Assembly: GCA_004299555.1 (NCBI GenBank) | Contig: SCQU01000021.1 | Span: 1 to 64,000, forward strand | Reading direction: 5' to 3' | DNA length: 64,000 nucleotides | Source of the DNA: Rhodanobacteraceae bacterium | GTDB taxonomy: Bacteria > Pseudomonadota > Gammaproteobacteria > Xanthomonadales > Rhodanobacteraceae | Shown: positions 1 to 10,039 of the stretch, one piece after another | Layout: each line of letters begins with the position of its first letter | How positions within the stretch are numbered: the stretch's first letter is position 1 | The notes under the pieces: generated by a model | Seen by the model: only the letters and a program-made list of their open reading frames with translations | Databases searched by the model: none | What the model was told of the DNA's origin: nothing | Made by a program: the position numbers and the translations under genes

Positions 1-128
1 GCCCTCCGCCTCCTGCTGCGGGCGCTCGCCGGCGCGCGCGGTGCCACCGGCACCGCGCCAGCGCGCCGTCTCGCTCGATCAACGCGTGCGCCGGAGATAC
101 GCTGGCGGGGCCGCCGCCATGCTGCGGC

Positions 129-157
129 TTGGTCTTGGCGCCCGGTGTTGGCACAAT
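129..157 (+). promoter_or_regulatory. Candidate sigma-70 promoter of dnaX-ebfC-recR
   Basis: TTGGTC (129-134) and CACAAT (152-157) are separated by 17 bp and lie just upstream of the dnaX start at 184. The match to consensus is moderate. Seen in sequence; promoter function is inferred. Confidence 0.35.
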
Positions 158-183
158 GGACGCTTGCCTCCAGACTGCACCCC

Positions 184-1845
184 ATGACTTACCAGGTTCT
201 TGCACGCAAATGGCGTCCCAAACAGTTCGAGGAACTGGTTGGCCAGGAGCACGTCGTCCGCGCGCTGACGCACGCGCTCGATTCGGGACGGGTGCATCAC
301 GCCTACCTCTTTACCGGCACCCGGGGCGTTGGCAAGACCACCATCGCGCGCATTTTCGCGAAAGCCCTCAATTGCGAGAAGGGCATGTCGGCGCATCCGT
401 GCGGCGAGTGCGCGATCTGCAAGGCGGTTGACGCTGGCCGGTTCGTGGACCTGATCGAGATCGATGCCGCCAGCAACACCGGCGTCGATGACGTACGCGA
501 GGTGATCGAGAACGCGCAGTACGCACCGGCCCAGGGCCGCTACAAGGTGTATCTGGTCGACGAAGTCCACATGTTGTCCAAGAGCGCCTTCAATGCGCTG
601 CTGAAGACGTTGGAGGAGCCTCCTGAACACGTGAAGTTCCTGCTGGCGACGACCGATCCGCAGAAATTGCCGGTCACGGTGTTGTCGCGCTGCCTCAAGT
701 TTGGCCTGAAGCGCCTGCTACCCGACCAGATCGCGGGGCAGATGCGGATGATCCTTGGCAAGGAGGGCATCGGTTTCGACGAGGGTGCCATCGCCGAGCT
801 GGCGCGCGGCGCCGATGGCTCGCTGCGTGATGGCTTGTCACTGTTGGATCAGGCCATCGCACACGGCGGGGGAGCGCTGCACGTTGATGACGTACGCGCG
901 ATGCTGGGTACGATCTCCGGCAACGACGTCGGCGCGTTGCTGCAGGCGCTCGCCGACGGCGATGGCAAGGCATTGCTGGAAGAGGCCGATCGCATTGCCG
1001 GGCTGTCGCCTGACTTCGCGGTGGTACTGGAAGAGCTTGCGACCGCGCTGCATCGCATCCAGCTGCGACAGCTGGTACCGGGGTTTGCTGGCGATGAAGC
1101 AGAAACCGCGGTGCTGGATGGGCTCGCCGTCAAGGTGGCACCGGCCGACGTGCAGGTGTGGTATCAGTTCGCCGTGAATGGCCGTCGCGACCTGTCCCTG
1201 GCGCCCGACTTGCGTACCGGGTTCGAGATGACATTGCTGCGGATGTTGGCGTTTCGCGACACCACGCCCGGTGAGCCGGCCCCGCCGGAGGGCGCTGCAG
1301 CGAGCGATCCGGTACAGCCTGATCGCCCCGTGCCGGTTGGCGCCCACGCGCAGGCAACGGCGCAGTTTGCGTCGCGGCCGCGACCGGGGTCCACGCCTGC
1401 CGTTGACGCCGCAACGCAGCCGCCGGCGGTGCGTGAGCCCACGGCACCGCACATCGGTGGTCTGGCTGACTGGGAGGCCTGGATCCGGTCCGCGCGTCTG
1501 GGGGGGCCGGTAGCGCTGCTGGCGCAACACGCGATCCCCAAGTCATTGGCTGGCGATGTCCTTACGTTGGCCTTGAAGCCCGAACACGGGGTTTTCTGCA
1601 GCGACGGCGTGTGCAGGCAGCTGCAGGACCAGCTGGGCGCGGTGATTGGCCGCAGCCTGCGCGTGCGCATGGTGCATGAAGCGGTGGCGGAAACGCCGGC
1701 GACACGTGCGGCGAAGGTACGCTCCGATGACCAGGCGCTCGCCGCGCGGGCGCTGGCGGAGGATCCGGTCATCCAGAACCTCGAGCGCCAGCTTGGCGCC
1801 ACCCTCATTCCCGACAGCATTCAACCGGCAGGTAAACAGGCATGA
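184..1845 (+). CDS. dnaX: DNA polymerase III subunit tau (clamp loader)
   Basis: Clamp-loader ATPase of the replicative polymerase, 553 aa. It opens the beta clamp and tethers the polymerase cores. Walker A GTRGVGKT lies at residues 45-52. A zinc site is formed by Cys 64, 73, 76 and 79, and a Walker [11 protein letters not shown] sits near 122-131, followed by the sensor-1/SRC region (LSRC). The C-terminal half is a Pro/Ala-rich linker and a tau-type domain. An upstream in-frame start at 145 exists, but homologues begin [12 protein letters not shown], so I chose ATG 184. I see no A-AAA-AAG slippery heptamer, so a separate gamma product is not evident. The gene overlaps ebfC by 4 bp (ATGA). 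Confidence 0.97.
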   Translation: MTYQVLARKWRPKQFEELVGQEHVVRALTHALDSGRVHHAYLFTGTRGVGKTTIARIFAKALNCEKGMSAHPCGECAICKAVDAGRFVDLIEIDAASNTGVDDVREVIENAQYAPAQGRYKVYLVDEVHMLSKSAFNALLKTLEEPPEHVKFLLATTDPQKLPVTVLSRCLKFGLKRLLPDQIAGQMRMILGKEGIGFDEGAIAELARGADGSLRDGLSLLDQAIAHGGGALHVDDVRAMLGTISGNDVGALLQALADGDGKALLEEADRIAGLSPDFAVVLEELATALHRIQLRQLVPGFAGDEAETAVLDGLAVKVAPADVQVWYQFAVNGRRDLSLAPDLRTGFEMTLLRMLAFRDTTPGEPAPPEGAAASDPVQPDRPVPVGAHAQATAQFASRPRPGSTPAVDAATQPPAVREPTAPHIGGLADWEAWIRSARLGGPVALLAQHAIPKSLAGDVLTLALKPEHGVFCSDGVCRQLQDQLGAVIGRSLRVRMVHEAVAETPATRAAKVRSDDQALAARALAEDPVIQNLERQLGATLIPDSIQPAGKQA

Positions 1846-2165
1846 AAGGGCAACTGGGACAATTGATGGAGCAGGCGCAGCGCATGCAGGAGGACCTCAA
1901 GCGCGCGCAGGAAGAAATCGCCAGGCTCGAGGTCACGGGCAGCGCCGGTGGTGGCATGGTGGAAGTCACCATGACCGGCCGCCACGAGGTGCGCCGGGTG
2001 CGCATCGACCGCAAGCTCATGGCCGATGATCCGGAAATGACCGAAGACATGGTCGCGGCGGCCTTCAACGATGCCGTCAACAAGATCACCGCGGCCAGCC
2101 AGCAAAAGCTCGGCGGGATGAGTGCCGGCATGAACCTGCCGCCCGGGTTCAAGCTGCCGTTTTGA
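1842..2165 (+). CDS. ebfC: YbaB/EbfC family nucleoid-associated protein
   Basis: A 107-aa DNA-binding nucleoid protein, usually encoded between dnaX and recR and thought to act with them in DNA repair or nucleoid structure. The start [19 protein letters not shown] forms the typical amphipathic N-terminal helix. A Gly-rich turn (GSAGGGMV) and the motif [10 protein letters not shown] follow, as in YbaB. The ATG overlaps the dnaX stop codon, which shows translational coupling. Length and context match the family; the detailed role is not visible in sequence. Confidence 0.95.
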   Translation: MKGQLGQLMEQAQRMQEDLKRAQEEIARLEVTGSAGGGMVEVTMTGRHEVRRVRIDRKLMADDPEMTEDMVAAAFNDAVNKITAASQQKLGGMSAGMNLPPGFKLPF

Positions 2166-2169
2166 TCGC

Positions 2170-2775
2170 ATGTCCGACGCTCCCGACCTGCTGACCGCAC
2201 TGATTGACGCGCTGCGCTGTTTGCCTGGCGTTGGCGCCAAGAGCGCGCAACGGATGGCGTTTCACCTGCTCGAACGCGATCGCGACGGCGGCACGCATCT
2301 GGCCGGTGTGTTGCAGCGGGCAATGCAGGGCATCGGGCACTGCAAGTCGTGCCGCAACTTCAGCGAGTCCGATGAGTGCGCGATCTGCGCCAACCCCACG
2401 CGCGATCCGGCGTTGTTGTGCGTAGTTGAAACCCCGGCGGATCTCCTGGCGCTCGAGCAGGCGACGGGTTACCGCGGCCGCTATTTCGTCCTGATGGGGC
2501 GGCTATCACCGCTGGATGGCATGGGGCCGCAGGATCTTGGTGTCGAGTTGCTGAAGCGCAAGCTTGCGGGTGGCGAAGTACGCGAGCTGGTGATTGCGAC
2601 CAACCCCACCGTGGAAGGCGAGGCGACCGCGCATTGGCTGGGGCAGCTTGCGCACGCAGCGGGGGTGCGCCCGACGCGCCTTGCGCACGGCGTTCCGCTG
2701 GGCGGTGAGCTCGAGTACGTCGACCGCGGCACCTTGGCGCACGCCTTTGGCAGCCGGCGCGACCTTGAGGATTGA
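2170..2775 (+). CDS. recR: Recombination mediator RecR
   Basis: A 201-aa protein of the RecFOR pathway that helps load RecA on gapped DNA. It has an N-terminal helix-hairpin-helix ([17 protein letters not shown], about residues 18-34). A four-cysteine zinc finger follows ([19 protein letters not shown], about 58-76). The TOPRIM domain begins near [15 protein letters not shown]. It starts 4 bp after the ebfC stop and is the last gene of the dnaX-ebfC-recR operon. Confidence 0.97.
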   Translation: MSDAPDLLTALIDALRCLPGVGAKSAQRMAFHLLERDRDGGTHLAGVLQRAMQGIGHCKSCRNFSESDECAICANPTRDPALLCVVETPADLLALEQATGYRGRYFVLMGRLSPLDGMGPQDLGVELLKRKLAGGEVRELVIATNPTVEGEATAHWLGQLAHAAGVRPTRLAHGVPLGGELEYVDRGTLAHAFGSRRDLED

Positions 2776-2888
2776 ACGTGGCGGTAGGTGTGGAGCCGGC
2801 ACAGCGCCTCGACGTGTACACTTTGCCCGTTGCGTGCCGCGTGCTGGAAGCGCTTCGCCGGCACCGGTCATAGCCTTGAGGTGATGCA

Positions 2889-3236
2889 ATGCCCGATACC
2901 ATTTTCGACAAGATCGTGCGCCGCGAGTTGCCGGCCGACATCGTGTACGAGGACGATGAAATCCTTGCATTCCGCGACATCCACCCGCAGACGCCGGTGC
3001 ATGTCCTGTTCGTTCCGAAGCAAAAATCGTTGCCGACCCTGAATGATTGCAGCGCGGCCGACGCTCCGCTCGTGGGCAAGCTGCTGTTGGCCGCGGCCGC
3101 GTATGCCAAGCGCGAAGGTTTCGCCGACGCCGGCTATCGCTGCGTGGTCAATTGCAACCGGGACGGCGGGCAGACCGTGTTTTACCTGCACCTGCACCTG
3201 CTGGCCGGCCGGCAGATGCCCGAAAGGATGTCCTGA
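2889..3236 (+). CDS. HIT family (HinT-like) protein
   Basis: A 115-aa histidine-triad protein of the HINT branch, purine nucleoside phosphoramidate hydrolases. The start DTIFDKIVRRELPADIVYEDD and the middle FRDIHPQTPVHVLFVPK are typical. The triad region reads VFYLHLHLLAGRQM, so the first histidine of HxHxHxx is tyrosine, while the middle (nucleophile) and last histidines are kept. From the codons this is a genuine TAC. Activity is probably retained but this should be tested. The gene stands alone, with a hairpin downstream at 3260-3281. Confidence 0.93.
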   Translation: MPDTIFDKIVRRELPADIVYEDDEILAFRDIHPQTPVHVLFVPKQKSLPTLNDCSAADAPLVGKLLLAAAAYAKREGFADAGYRCVVNCNRDGGQTVFYLHLHLLAGRQMPERMS

Positions 3237-3259
3237 AGCCTTCGTCGTCCGCATGCTTT

Positions 3260-3281
3260 GACGCCCGCTTGCGCGGGCGTC
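3260..3281. terminator. Hairpin between convergent HIT and slp genes
   Basis: A perfect 9-bp stem, GACGCCCGC and GCGGGCGTC, with a TTGC loop, lies between the HIT gene stop and the 3' end of the minus-strand slp gene. There is no strong T run, so terminator function is likely but not certain. Confidence 0.5.
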
Positions 3282-3291
3282 ACGGTTACCT

Positions 3292-3885
3292 TCATTGCTT
3301 GGGTGGTTGTGGCGCCGGTCGCGGCACCACGATGACGCGCGGCGGGTAGTACATGGGACCGCCGTAACCCCACGGGCCCCAGCCACCCCAGAACGGGTCG
3401 CCCCACGGGCCCCATGGCCCCCACATTCCATAGTCGGGTGTTGCAACGTACAGGGGCCGTTTGGGCCACAGGTAGACGTTGCTGGCGATGACGTTGGGAT
3501 AGGTGTAGTTGAACTGGCCGATTTTGTGCTGGACGGTGCCGTCCAGCGTGCCGGTGACCGTCACCTCGCGGCCCCTGGCGAAGACCTCGGGGTCGTAGAA
3601 CCCTTGCTTGCAGGCGACGAAACGGCCGGGGCTGTCAGCACCGCGCTGCGGGCGCGCCTGTGAATCGAGTGGCTCAGCCAGCACGAAGAAGCAGGTTTGT
3701 TGTTCGCGCGGTTCGGTCTGGATGATCTCGCCGCCCCAGCGGACCGGAGTCGTGCTGGCAGTGCCGCTCTGCGCGGCGCTCAGCGCGACCGGTGCATAGT
3801 TGCCCTGCAACGGTTTCGGGATCGTGGCGCAGGCACCCAATGCCAGCGCAGCTGCGACTGGAGCCAACAATAGAAGACGCGTCAC
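3292..3885 (-). CDS. slp: Slp family outer-membrane lipoprotein
   Basis: A 197-aa lipoprotein of the Slp/YeaY family (starvation or carbon-limitation induced outer-membrane lipoprotein; molecular role poorly known). The signal peptide ends in lipobox LGAC, giving an acylated Cys. ATIPKPLQGNYAP follows, like the Slp core. The C-terminus is Gly/Trp/Pro-rich, with short repeats of the GPWGPWGDPFWGG kind, which look exposed or disordered. Start: GTG at 3885 has a GGAGG Shine-Dalgarno 8 nt upstream, so I prefer it to the upstream GTG at 3915. It is convergent with the HIT gene. Confidence 0.85.
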   Translation of the reverse strand: MTRLLLLAPVAAALALGACATIPKPLQGNYAPVALSAAQSGTASTTPVRWGGEIIQTEPREQQTCFFVLAEPLDSQARPQRGADSPGRFVACKQGFYDPEVFARGREVTVTGTLDGTVQHKIGQFNYTYPNVIASNVYLWPKRPLYVATPDYGMWGPWGPWGDPFWGGWGPWGYGGPMYYPPRVIVVPRPAPQPPKQ

Positions 3886-3917
3886 GATGGGCCTCCGGTG
3901 GAAATACCTACACACGG

Positions 3918-5909
3918 CTATTTGACCACACGGCCGGGGTGAAAGCTGCGGACGCGGCGTGCAAACGCACGGGTTCGTTCAGGCGGCGGTTCGGGAAAGG
4001 CGTAGCGCAGGCACGCATACTCCCCCGCCAGGGCGCGCAGGGTCTCCGCTTCCGGCGGCAATGCACGCGCGGCACGGGTGTAGAAATCGCTGGGACCCTC
4101 GGCCGCACCACGTACGATGCCGCAACGCAGCAGTTTGCCTTGCAGGCGCGATTGCGCGGCGGCCAGCGCGTCGCGTGGCCTGGTGCGGGGGCGGAGCGAT
4201 GCGAGCAGCGCCCCCGCGCTGAGCGCAAGAAACACGATCACCGCCAGCGTGATGCCCAGCATCTGCGCCGTCGCGTGTTCGATCCCAAAGGGGCGAAACA
4301 AGCGGCTTTGACGCAGGGCATCGAAGCCAACGACGGTTTGCCCCCACCAGCGGTTGACGATGTCAAAGCGGTTTTGCCATGGCAGCCACCAGCTGATGTC
4401 GCCGCCTCCGAGGGGCAGTCCGGTGTCGCTTCCGGCCTGTGCCATGATGACCTTGCTGACCGCGGCGGTCGGATCGATGCGTACCCAGCCGCGCCCGGCG
4501 AGCCAGACCTCGGTCCACGAGTGGGCGTTGGATTGGCGTACCAGCAGGTAGTGCGCCACCGGGTTCCAGTAACCGCCTTGGTAGCCCACCACGACCCGCG
4601 CTGGGATGCCGGCCGCGCGCATGAGGAAAGTGAAACTGCTGGCGTAGTGTTCGCAAAACCCGATCTTGGTGTCAAACAGGAAGTCATCGATGCTGTTGCG
4701 GCCGAGCGGCGGGGCGTCGAGGTCGTAGACAAAGCCGCCGTTGTGGTACATCTCGAGGGCGTCGCGGATGATGGCAAGGTCGTTGCCGGCGGCCCGCTCG
4801 CGCCAACCGGCCGCCAGTTCGCGCGTGCGGGGGTCGTAGCCGGCTGGCAGTTGCAGCGCGGCCGCCCGCAGACGCGGGTCAAGTGTCGATGCTCCGAGGT
4901 GATAGCGGGCCGCCGATTCGACCCGGTAGTGCAGGGTGTGATCGATCGGCCTGGATGCCTGCAGCGTCCGGTCCGGCAGCAGCGTCGTACCTTCAGGCGC
5001 CGCCACCGGTACGTCCAGCGCGAACAGCCAGTGCCGGTGGCTGGGCTCGAGCGTGACGCTGTAGCGCGTGACCGGTCCGCGGGCCTCTACCGGTGCCGGT
5101 GGCCAGGCACGGCGTGACGCGGGCCCGCGGGTCCATGCGCTGCCATCGAAGTGCCACAGCACCATGCCGCGGAAATAGCGCTGATCCTCGGGCGGCGGCA
5201 GGCCATCGAAGCCGATCCGCATGGCCACCGCACTGTCGGTCAGCAAGGTGTGCAGGTCGCCGGGTGCCATGCGGTCGGAAATGCCGGTGTGGGCGACGCC
5301 GTTGTCTGGCGCGCCCCACAAGGGTGTTGCCAGGCGCGGGATCAGCATGAAACCCAGCAGGGCGGCCGGCAGGCTGGCTGCCAGCAGGACCCCGCCGGTC
5401 TTGAATGCGGGCAGCCAGCGGCCTGGCGGCAAGCCCGATTCCAGCGCGCGCAACGTCGCCAGCGGTGGCAGCAGCAGCAACCCGACCATGATCGTGAACG
5501 CCAGTGACTGGTCAAACAAAAGCGCGCTCATCAGGATGAAGCACGCAAAGCCGACCGCCATGCGCGCGTCGCGCGCGTGTTCACTTTCGAGCAGCTTCAC
5601 CACCAGCAATCCGCACACGATGGCCGCACCGGGGTCGCGCCCGAATGGCGTGCCGTACACCGCCAGCACCACGCCGGGGATCGCAATCAGCAGTGCGATG
5701 CGCAGCCACGCGGACGCACGCCGGTGGTGCCGCCGGCGTTGCCACCAGCGCGCGGCAATGATCGCGGCCAGTACCGCGGTGAACCAGGGCGGCAGGTGCG
5801 GCGCGTGTGCCGCGAGCGTACACAGCACCGTCGCGCACAGGAGGCTGAACGGCAGCGCCGCCAGTGGTACAGCCTCGCGGATGCCGGCCCTGGAACGGCG
5901 CCAGATCAT
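3918..5909 (-). CDS. TgpA-type membrane transglutaminase
   Basis: A 663-aa inner-membrane protein. The N-terminal third is a bundle of hydrophobic helices (DUF3488). A periplasmic transglutaminase core follows, with catalytic Cys in IGFCEHYASSFTFLMRAAGI, His in NAHSWTEVW and Asp in GWVRIDPTAAV. A further helix and a short C-terminal DUF4129-like tail are present. In Pseudomonas, TgpA is essential and lies downstream of MoxR and DUF58 genes, exactly as here. The ATG at 5909 overlaps the DUF58 stop codon (ATGA), so it is the third gene of this operon. The substrate is unknown. Confidence 0.93.
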   Translation of the reverse strand: MIWRRSRAGIREAVPLAALPFSLLCATVLCTLAAHAPHLPPWFTAVLAAIIAARWWQRRRHHRRASAWLRIALLIAIPGVVLAVYGTPFGRDPGAAIVCGLLVVKLLESEHARDARMAVGFACFILMSALLFDQSLAFTIMVGLLLLPPLATLRALESGLPPGRWLPAFKTGGVLLAASLPAALLGFMLIPRLATPLWGAPDNGVAHTGISDRMAPGDLHTLLTDSAVAMRIGFDGLPPPEDQRYFRGMVLWHFDGSAWTRGPASRRAWPPAPVEARGPVTRYSVTLEPSHRHWLFALDVPVAAPEGTTLLPDRTLQASRPIDHTLHYRVESAARYHLGASTLDPRLRAAALQLPAGYDPRTRELAAGWRERAAGNDLAIIRDALEMYHNGGFVYDLDAPPLGRNSIDDFLFDTKIGFCEHYASSFTFLMRAAGIPARVVVGYQGGYWNPVAHYLLVRQSNAHSWTEVWLAGRGWVRIDPTAAVSKVIMAQAGSDTGLPLGGGDISWWLPWQNRFDIVNRWWGQTVVGFDALRQSRLFRPFGIEHATAQMLGITLAVIVFLALSAGALLASLRPRTRPRDALAAAQSRLQGKLLRCGIVRGAAEGPSDFYTRAARALPPEAETLRALAGEYACLRYAFPEPPPERTRAFARRVRSFHPGRVVK

Positions 5910-6868
5910 GGCAACTCGGCCAGCGCTGTCAGGCACCGGTGGTAGTGCGCAGCGTCGTTGGCCGGGCCCAGCGTGCGGCGGTCTTCCAGGATCAGGATCC
6001 ACGGCTGGGCGACGGCGTATGCATCGCTGACCCATGCGGTGAGCCGTGAGATGCGGGTTTCGCGGTCAATGCCGGTCAGCGTATTCCAGTCAAACTGCAG
6101 CGGCTGGCCGGGTGTTGCACGCTCGAATTCGCGCACCATCAGATGGCCGTGGCGGGCGCTGGATTTCCACGCGACGTGGCGGATGGGGTCGCCCGGGTGG
6201 TAGTCACGCAAGCCGGCAAATTCATCGCCACCGGTGATGCGGTGCTGGTGGTCGTCCGCGTACGCGGGGGGCCGGGCGTCGCGCAAGGGCCGCGGATAGA
6301 CCAGGATCTGCTGGTCGGCGGTGATCCAGCTCCAGGCCCGGAACAGCCCGAACGGCAGGGTGGTTGACAGTTGCATCCGCGGCAACGGCATCCAGCCACG
6401 CGTGTCGGTGGCCACGGTGATCGTGGCCCGACTGACGCCGCGCGCCAGCGAACAGGGCTGCGGGACGGCATCCAGCGCAATGCGAAGGCCCGGCCGCGTG
6501 CGGCCATCGTCGGCAAATGCAAGATGGACGGGCAGCCGGGCGCCGCAAAACCCGCGGTCGGAGTGGACCGCGCGCAGGGTCAGGTTGTGCAGGCCGCGCC
6601 AGGTCAGCAACATGCTGGAGGCCAGGGTCGCGCCCAGCATGCAGGTCAGGAGCAGCGCCGAGTTGTTCTGGTAGTTGAGTGCGCCTGCGGCCATGGTGAA
6701 GATCAGCACGCCAAAACCCAATCCGGCACGGGTCGGCACGATGTAAATGCGGCGCCGGTCGAGCGTGATCGGCAGACTTTCAGGCTGGCGCCCGCGCGCC
6801 AGCCCGGGAAGCCAGTGGCGGATGCGCGCGGCGACGGTTGGACGTACGGCTTCCGTGGCGGCGTTCAT
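5906..6868 (-). CDS. DUF58 domain-containing protein
   Basis: A 320-aa protein with a basic N-terminus and two hydrophobic segments near residues 48-90. The DUF58 signature is GDEFAGLRDYHPGDPIRHVAWKSSAR (VWA-like fold), near residues 215-240. DUF58 proteins accompany MoxR AAA ATPases and are thought to be their clients or adaptors in cell-envelope processes. It lies 5 bp downstream of moxR and overlaps tgpA by 4 bp, so co-expression is likely. The precise biochemical role is not known for the family. Confidence 0.9.
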   Translation of the reverse strand: MNAATEAVRPTVAARIRHWLPGLARGRQPESLPITLDRRRIYIVPTRAGLGFGVLIFTMAAGALNYQNNSALLLTCMLGATLASSMLLTWRGLHNLTLRAVHSDRGFCGARLPVHLAFADDGRTRPGLRIALDAVPQPCSLARGVSRATITVATDTRGWMPLPRMQLSTTLPFGLFRAWSWITADQQILVYPRPLRDARPPAYADDHQHRITGGDEFAGLRDYHPGDPIRHVAWKSSARHGHLMVREFERATPGQPLQFDWNTLTGIDRETRISRLTAWVSDAYAVAQPWILILEDRRTLGPANDAAHYHRCLTALAELP

Positions 6869-6873
6869 GGGTA

Positions 6874-7830
<957 letters not shown>

Positions 7831-7888
7831 GCCCGTTCTCGATCAGGTCTACCTGAACCGAGTGTACGACGGCGGGCGTCGCGCGGGT

Positions 7889-8473
7889 TCAGGGCAGCGC
7901 GAATCCGGCGGCGCGCAGCAGACGGGCCAGTGCGATCAAGGGCAAGCCAATCAACGCGGTCGGGTCGCTGCTGTCGATGCGCTCGAAGAGGGCGATGCCG
8001 GCGGCTTCGGCCTTGAAGCTGCCAGCGCAATCGAGCGGCTTTTCTGCTGCGAGGTAGCGATCGATCTCTGCATCCGTGAGCCGGCGGAACACGACGCGGG
8101 TATGGTCAAGGTGCGAGATCGCGTGCCCGGTGCGACCGTCAACCATGCATAACCCGGTGTAAAAATCAACCGTCCTGCCGCTACTTGCGCGCAATTGTTC
8201 ATGTGCGTTCTTGATGGTGCCGGGTTTGTGCAGCACCTGGGCGCCGAGCGCGGCGACCTGATCGGAACCGATCACCAGCGCGGCATCGAGCGTTGGTGCC
8301 ACCGCGCGTGCCTTGGCCTCGGCCAGGCGTACGGCGCGGTCGCGAGGGGCCTCGTTGGGCAGCGTCTCCTCGTCGACTGCCGGGGCGGCCTGGGTGAAAT
8401 CAGCCACGAGGCGCCGCAACAGCCCGGCTCGATAGCGCGAGGTGGACGCGAGTACGATCCGTGGCAGGGTCAT
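7889..8473 (-). CDS. Maf-like nucleotide pyrophosphatase (YceF type)
   Basis: A 194-aa house-cleaning nucleotide pyrophosphatase. The Maf signature appears as [15 protein letters not shown] at the N-terminus, [11 protein letters not shown] near residues 32-42 and [18 protein letters not shown] near 68-85. [35 protein letters not shown] is the YceF-type (m7GTP-preferring) C-terminal signature. YceF commonly neighbours yceD-rpmF, as here. The ATG overlaps the stop of the upstream membrane-protein gene. Confidence 0.93.
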   Translation of the reverse strand: MTLPRIVLASTSRYRAGLLRRLVADFTQAAPAVDEETLPNEAPRDRAVRLAEAKARAVAPTLDAALVIGSDQVAALGAQVLHKPGTIKNAHEQLRASSGRTVDFYTGLCMVDGRTGHAISHLDHTRVVFRRLTDAEIDRYLAAEKPLDCAGSFKAEAAGIALFERIDSSDPTALIGLPLIALARLLRAAGFALP

Positions 8474-8961
8474 GGTTGCTGCGACAGGTCTTCGATCTTT
8501 TCGCGTACCGCGGTTTCCAGCGCGCGCTGGGCAGAGTCAAGTTCGCGCAGTTGCTCGCCGAGCGCGCTGCGTACCTTGCCGATCGCGTGTACTGCGGTGT
8601 CCAGCTCCCGCTGTTGCGCGTCGTCGGCCTTGTCGCGCAGCCACAGGCGGTGTGCCAGCAGTTCACGCAGAGCGGCGTCGATGGCGTGGCGGGCCTCGGC
8701 TTCGCCGGCGGCCGGCTGGTTGGGGTTGACCGACATCGCGGCGTGCGCGCGCTGCAGGCGCGTCCGGCATTCCTTGAGGTCGTGTTCCAGCGCGTCGGCT
8801 TCCAGGTACAGCGTGCGCAAGGCGTGTTGGTGGCGCATCTGCCGCGTCAGCAGATAGACGATGGTGCCGCACGCGAGCAGCGCGACCACGGCGGGCAGGA
8901 TCATGGCAAACAGGGTGGCGGAGCTGACGTTCAAGTGCGAGCCATGTGGAATTGGATGCAT
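8470..8961 (-). CDS. Membrane-anchored coiled-coil protein, unknown function
   Basis: A 163-aa protein I cannot assign to a named family. A single hydrophobic helix (about residues 17-40, AMILPAVVALLACGTIVYLL) is followed by about 120 residues of charged heptad-like helix rich in Leu, Arg, Glu and Ala, so it is predicted to be bitopic with a cytoplasmic coiled coil. It overlaps maf by 4 bp. The start is uncertain: ATG 8961 is used here, but an in-frame TTG near 8937 or an ATG inside the hydrophobic stretch are alternatives. Confidence 0.6.
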   Translation of the reverse strand: MHPIPHGSHLNVSSATLFAMILPAVVALLACGTIVYLLTRQMRHQHALRTLYLEADALEHDLKECRTRLQRAHAAMSVNPNQPAAGEAEARHAIDAALRELLAHRLWLRDKADDAQQRELDTAVHAIGKVRSALGEQLRELDSAQRALETAVREKIEDLSQQP

Positions 8962-9045
8962 TGCCTGGCAAGCATGATACGGGCCAAGCGGGCGCTGTGC
9001 CTTGCGGTTGACTTTGTGCAGTGCAGAATCTAGCATTCCACGCTT

Positions 9046-9588
9046 ATGTCCGCGTCGTTGCCAGATTTCGTGGACGCCGAGCGCATGGTGGCTGGACGGC
9101 GGTCGTTTGCAGGGGTGCTGCCGGTTGCCGCGTTGCCGCGCTTGTTGCCGGCGTTGGCGGAAGACCGTGGTGAAATCGCGTACAATCTCGACTTTGAGCA
9201 AGGCGTGCTCGGCGACCCCGAGCTGCATGTCCGTCTGTCCGGGCGCGTGATTCTTCAGTGCCAGCGTACGCTGCAGCCATTTGCATGGCCGGTCGAAATT
9301 GACACGCGACTCGGGTTGCTGGCTGGCGAGGATGCCGCGGCGGCGTTGCCGGGTGCATGTGAACCGCTGTTGCTGGAAAACGGTTCGCTGCAGCCACGGC
9401 GCGTGATCGAGGATGAATTGCTGCTGGCGCTGCCGCTGGTGCCGGTCAAGCCCGGCAGTGAGATTTTGCAGGGTGGATGGAACACGCCCGGACAATCGCC
9501 GCAGGATGCGGGCAAGGACGCGCTGGTGACGCATCCGTTTGCGGATTTGCGCAAGCTGATGCAAGCCGGCGGCAACAAGCATCGTTGA
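9046..9588 (+). CDS. yceD: YceD/DUF177 family protein
   Basis: A 180-aa protein of the YceD/DUF177 family, encoded almost universally upstream of rpmF and linked to 23S rRNA or ribosome assembly. Visible family features are GRVILQCQRTLQPFAWPVEI, the conserved Cys followed by the RTL stretch, and the acidic EPLLLENGSLQPRRVIEDELLLALPLVP motif near residues 105-135. It is transcribed divergently from the 8470-8961 gene and co-oriented with rpmF. Confidence 0.92.
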   Translation: MSASLPDFVDAERMVAGRRSFAGVLPVAALPRLLPALAEDRGEIAYNLDFEQGVLGDPELHVRLSGRVILQCQRTLQPFAWPVEIDTRLGLLAGEDAAAALPGACEPLLLENGSLQPRRVIEDELLLALPLVPVKPGSEILQGGWNTPGQSPQDAGKDALVTHPFADLRKLMQAGGNKHR

Positions 9589-9750
9589 ATCAGTTGGGGC
9601 GCCAACGCGCCTCACGCGCCGGGACCGGCTGCCGTGCCCGGTGCGCAGTACCAGAATGACGAACGCGCTGCGGCCTGGCCGCGGGCGTTGGTTTGCAAGG
9701 CCGCGGCGGACGCCCGGATTTGCGTTGGAACAACCTTCAGGAGAGCCATC

Positions 9751-9945
9751 ATGGCCGTTGCAAAGAGTCGCAAGTCACCCTCCCGTCGCGGTATGCGCCG
9801 TGCACACGATGCGCTGAAGACGGTCCAGCTTGCCACCGACCCCACTTCCGGCGAGATCCATCAGCGCCACCACATCACCAAGGATGGCTACTACCGTGGC
9901 CGCAAGGTGATCGAGGACAAGCAGGCAGTCGTCGACGAGGATTGA
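9751..9945 (+). CDS. rpmF: 50S ribosomal protein L32
   Basis: A 64-aa ribosomal protein. It starts [20 protein letters not shown], the standard bacterial L32 N-terminus, and ends with the usual [16 protein letters not shown] good Shine-Dalgarno (AGGAGAG) precedes the ATG. The zinc-ligand cysteines found in some L32 proteins are absent, as is usual for gammaproteobacteria. The next gene is fabH; no plsX lies between them. Confidence 0.97.
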   Translation: MAVAKSRKSPSRRGMRRAHDALKTVQLATDPTSGEIHQRHHITKDGYYRGRKVIEDKQAVVDED

Positions 9946-10039
9946 CCTTGTCGGTGACAATGTGGTCCATTGACGCGCGGCGCTTGCGGGCGCCGCCGTG
10001 GTTTTTTGCATGCGTTGCGCTTGAACGGGGGAATCCATC

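Noticed and set aside
80-120. Resemblance to the 3' strand of the SRP RNA (ffs), which often lies upstream of dnaX
   Set aside because: The segment GCGTGCGCCGGAGATACGC looks similar, but the conserved core with GGAAGGAAGCA is absent in the window, so no SRP RNA can be called.
3792-5117. 441-aa plus-strand open frame
   Set aside because: Antisense to the TgpA transglutaminase; its protein has no domain and is a product of GC-rich third-position bias.
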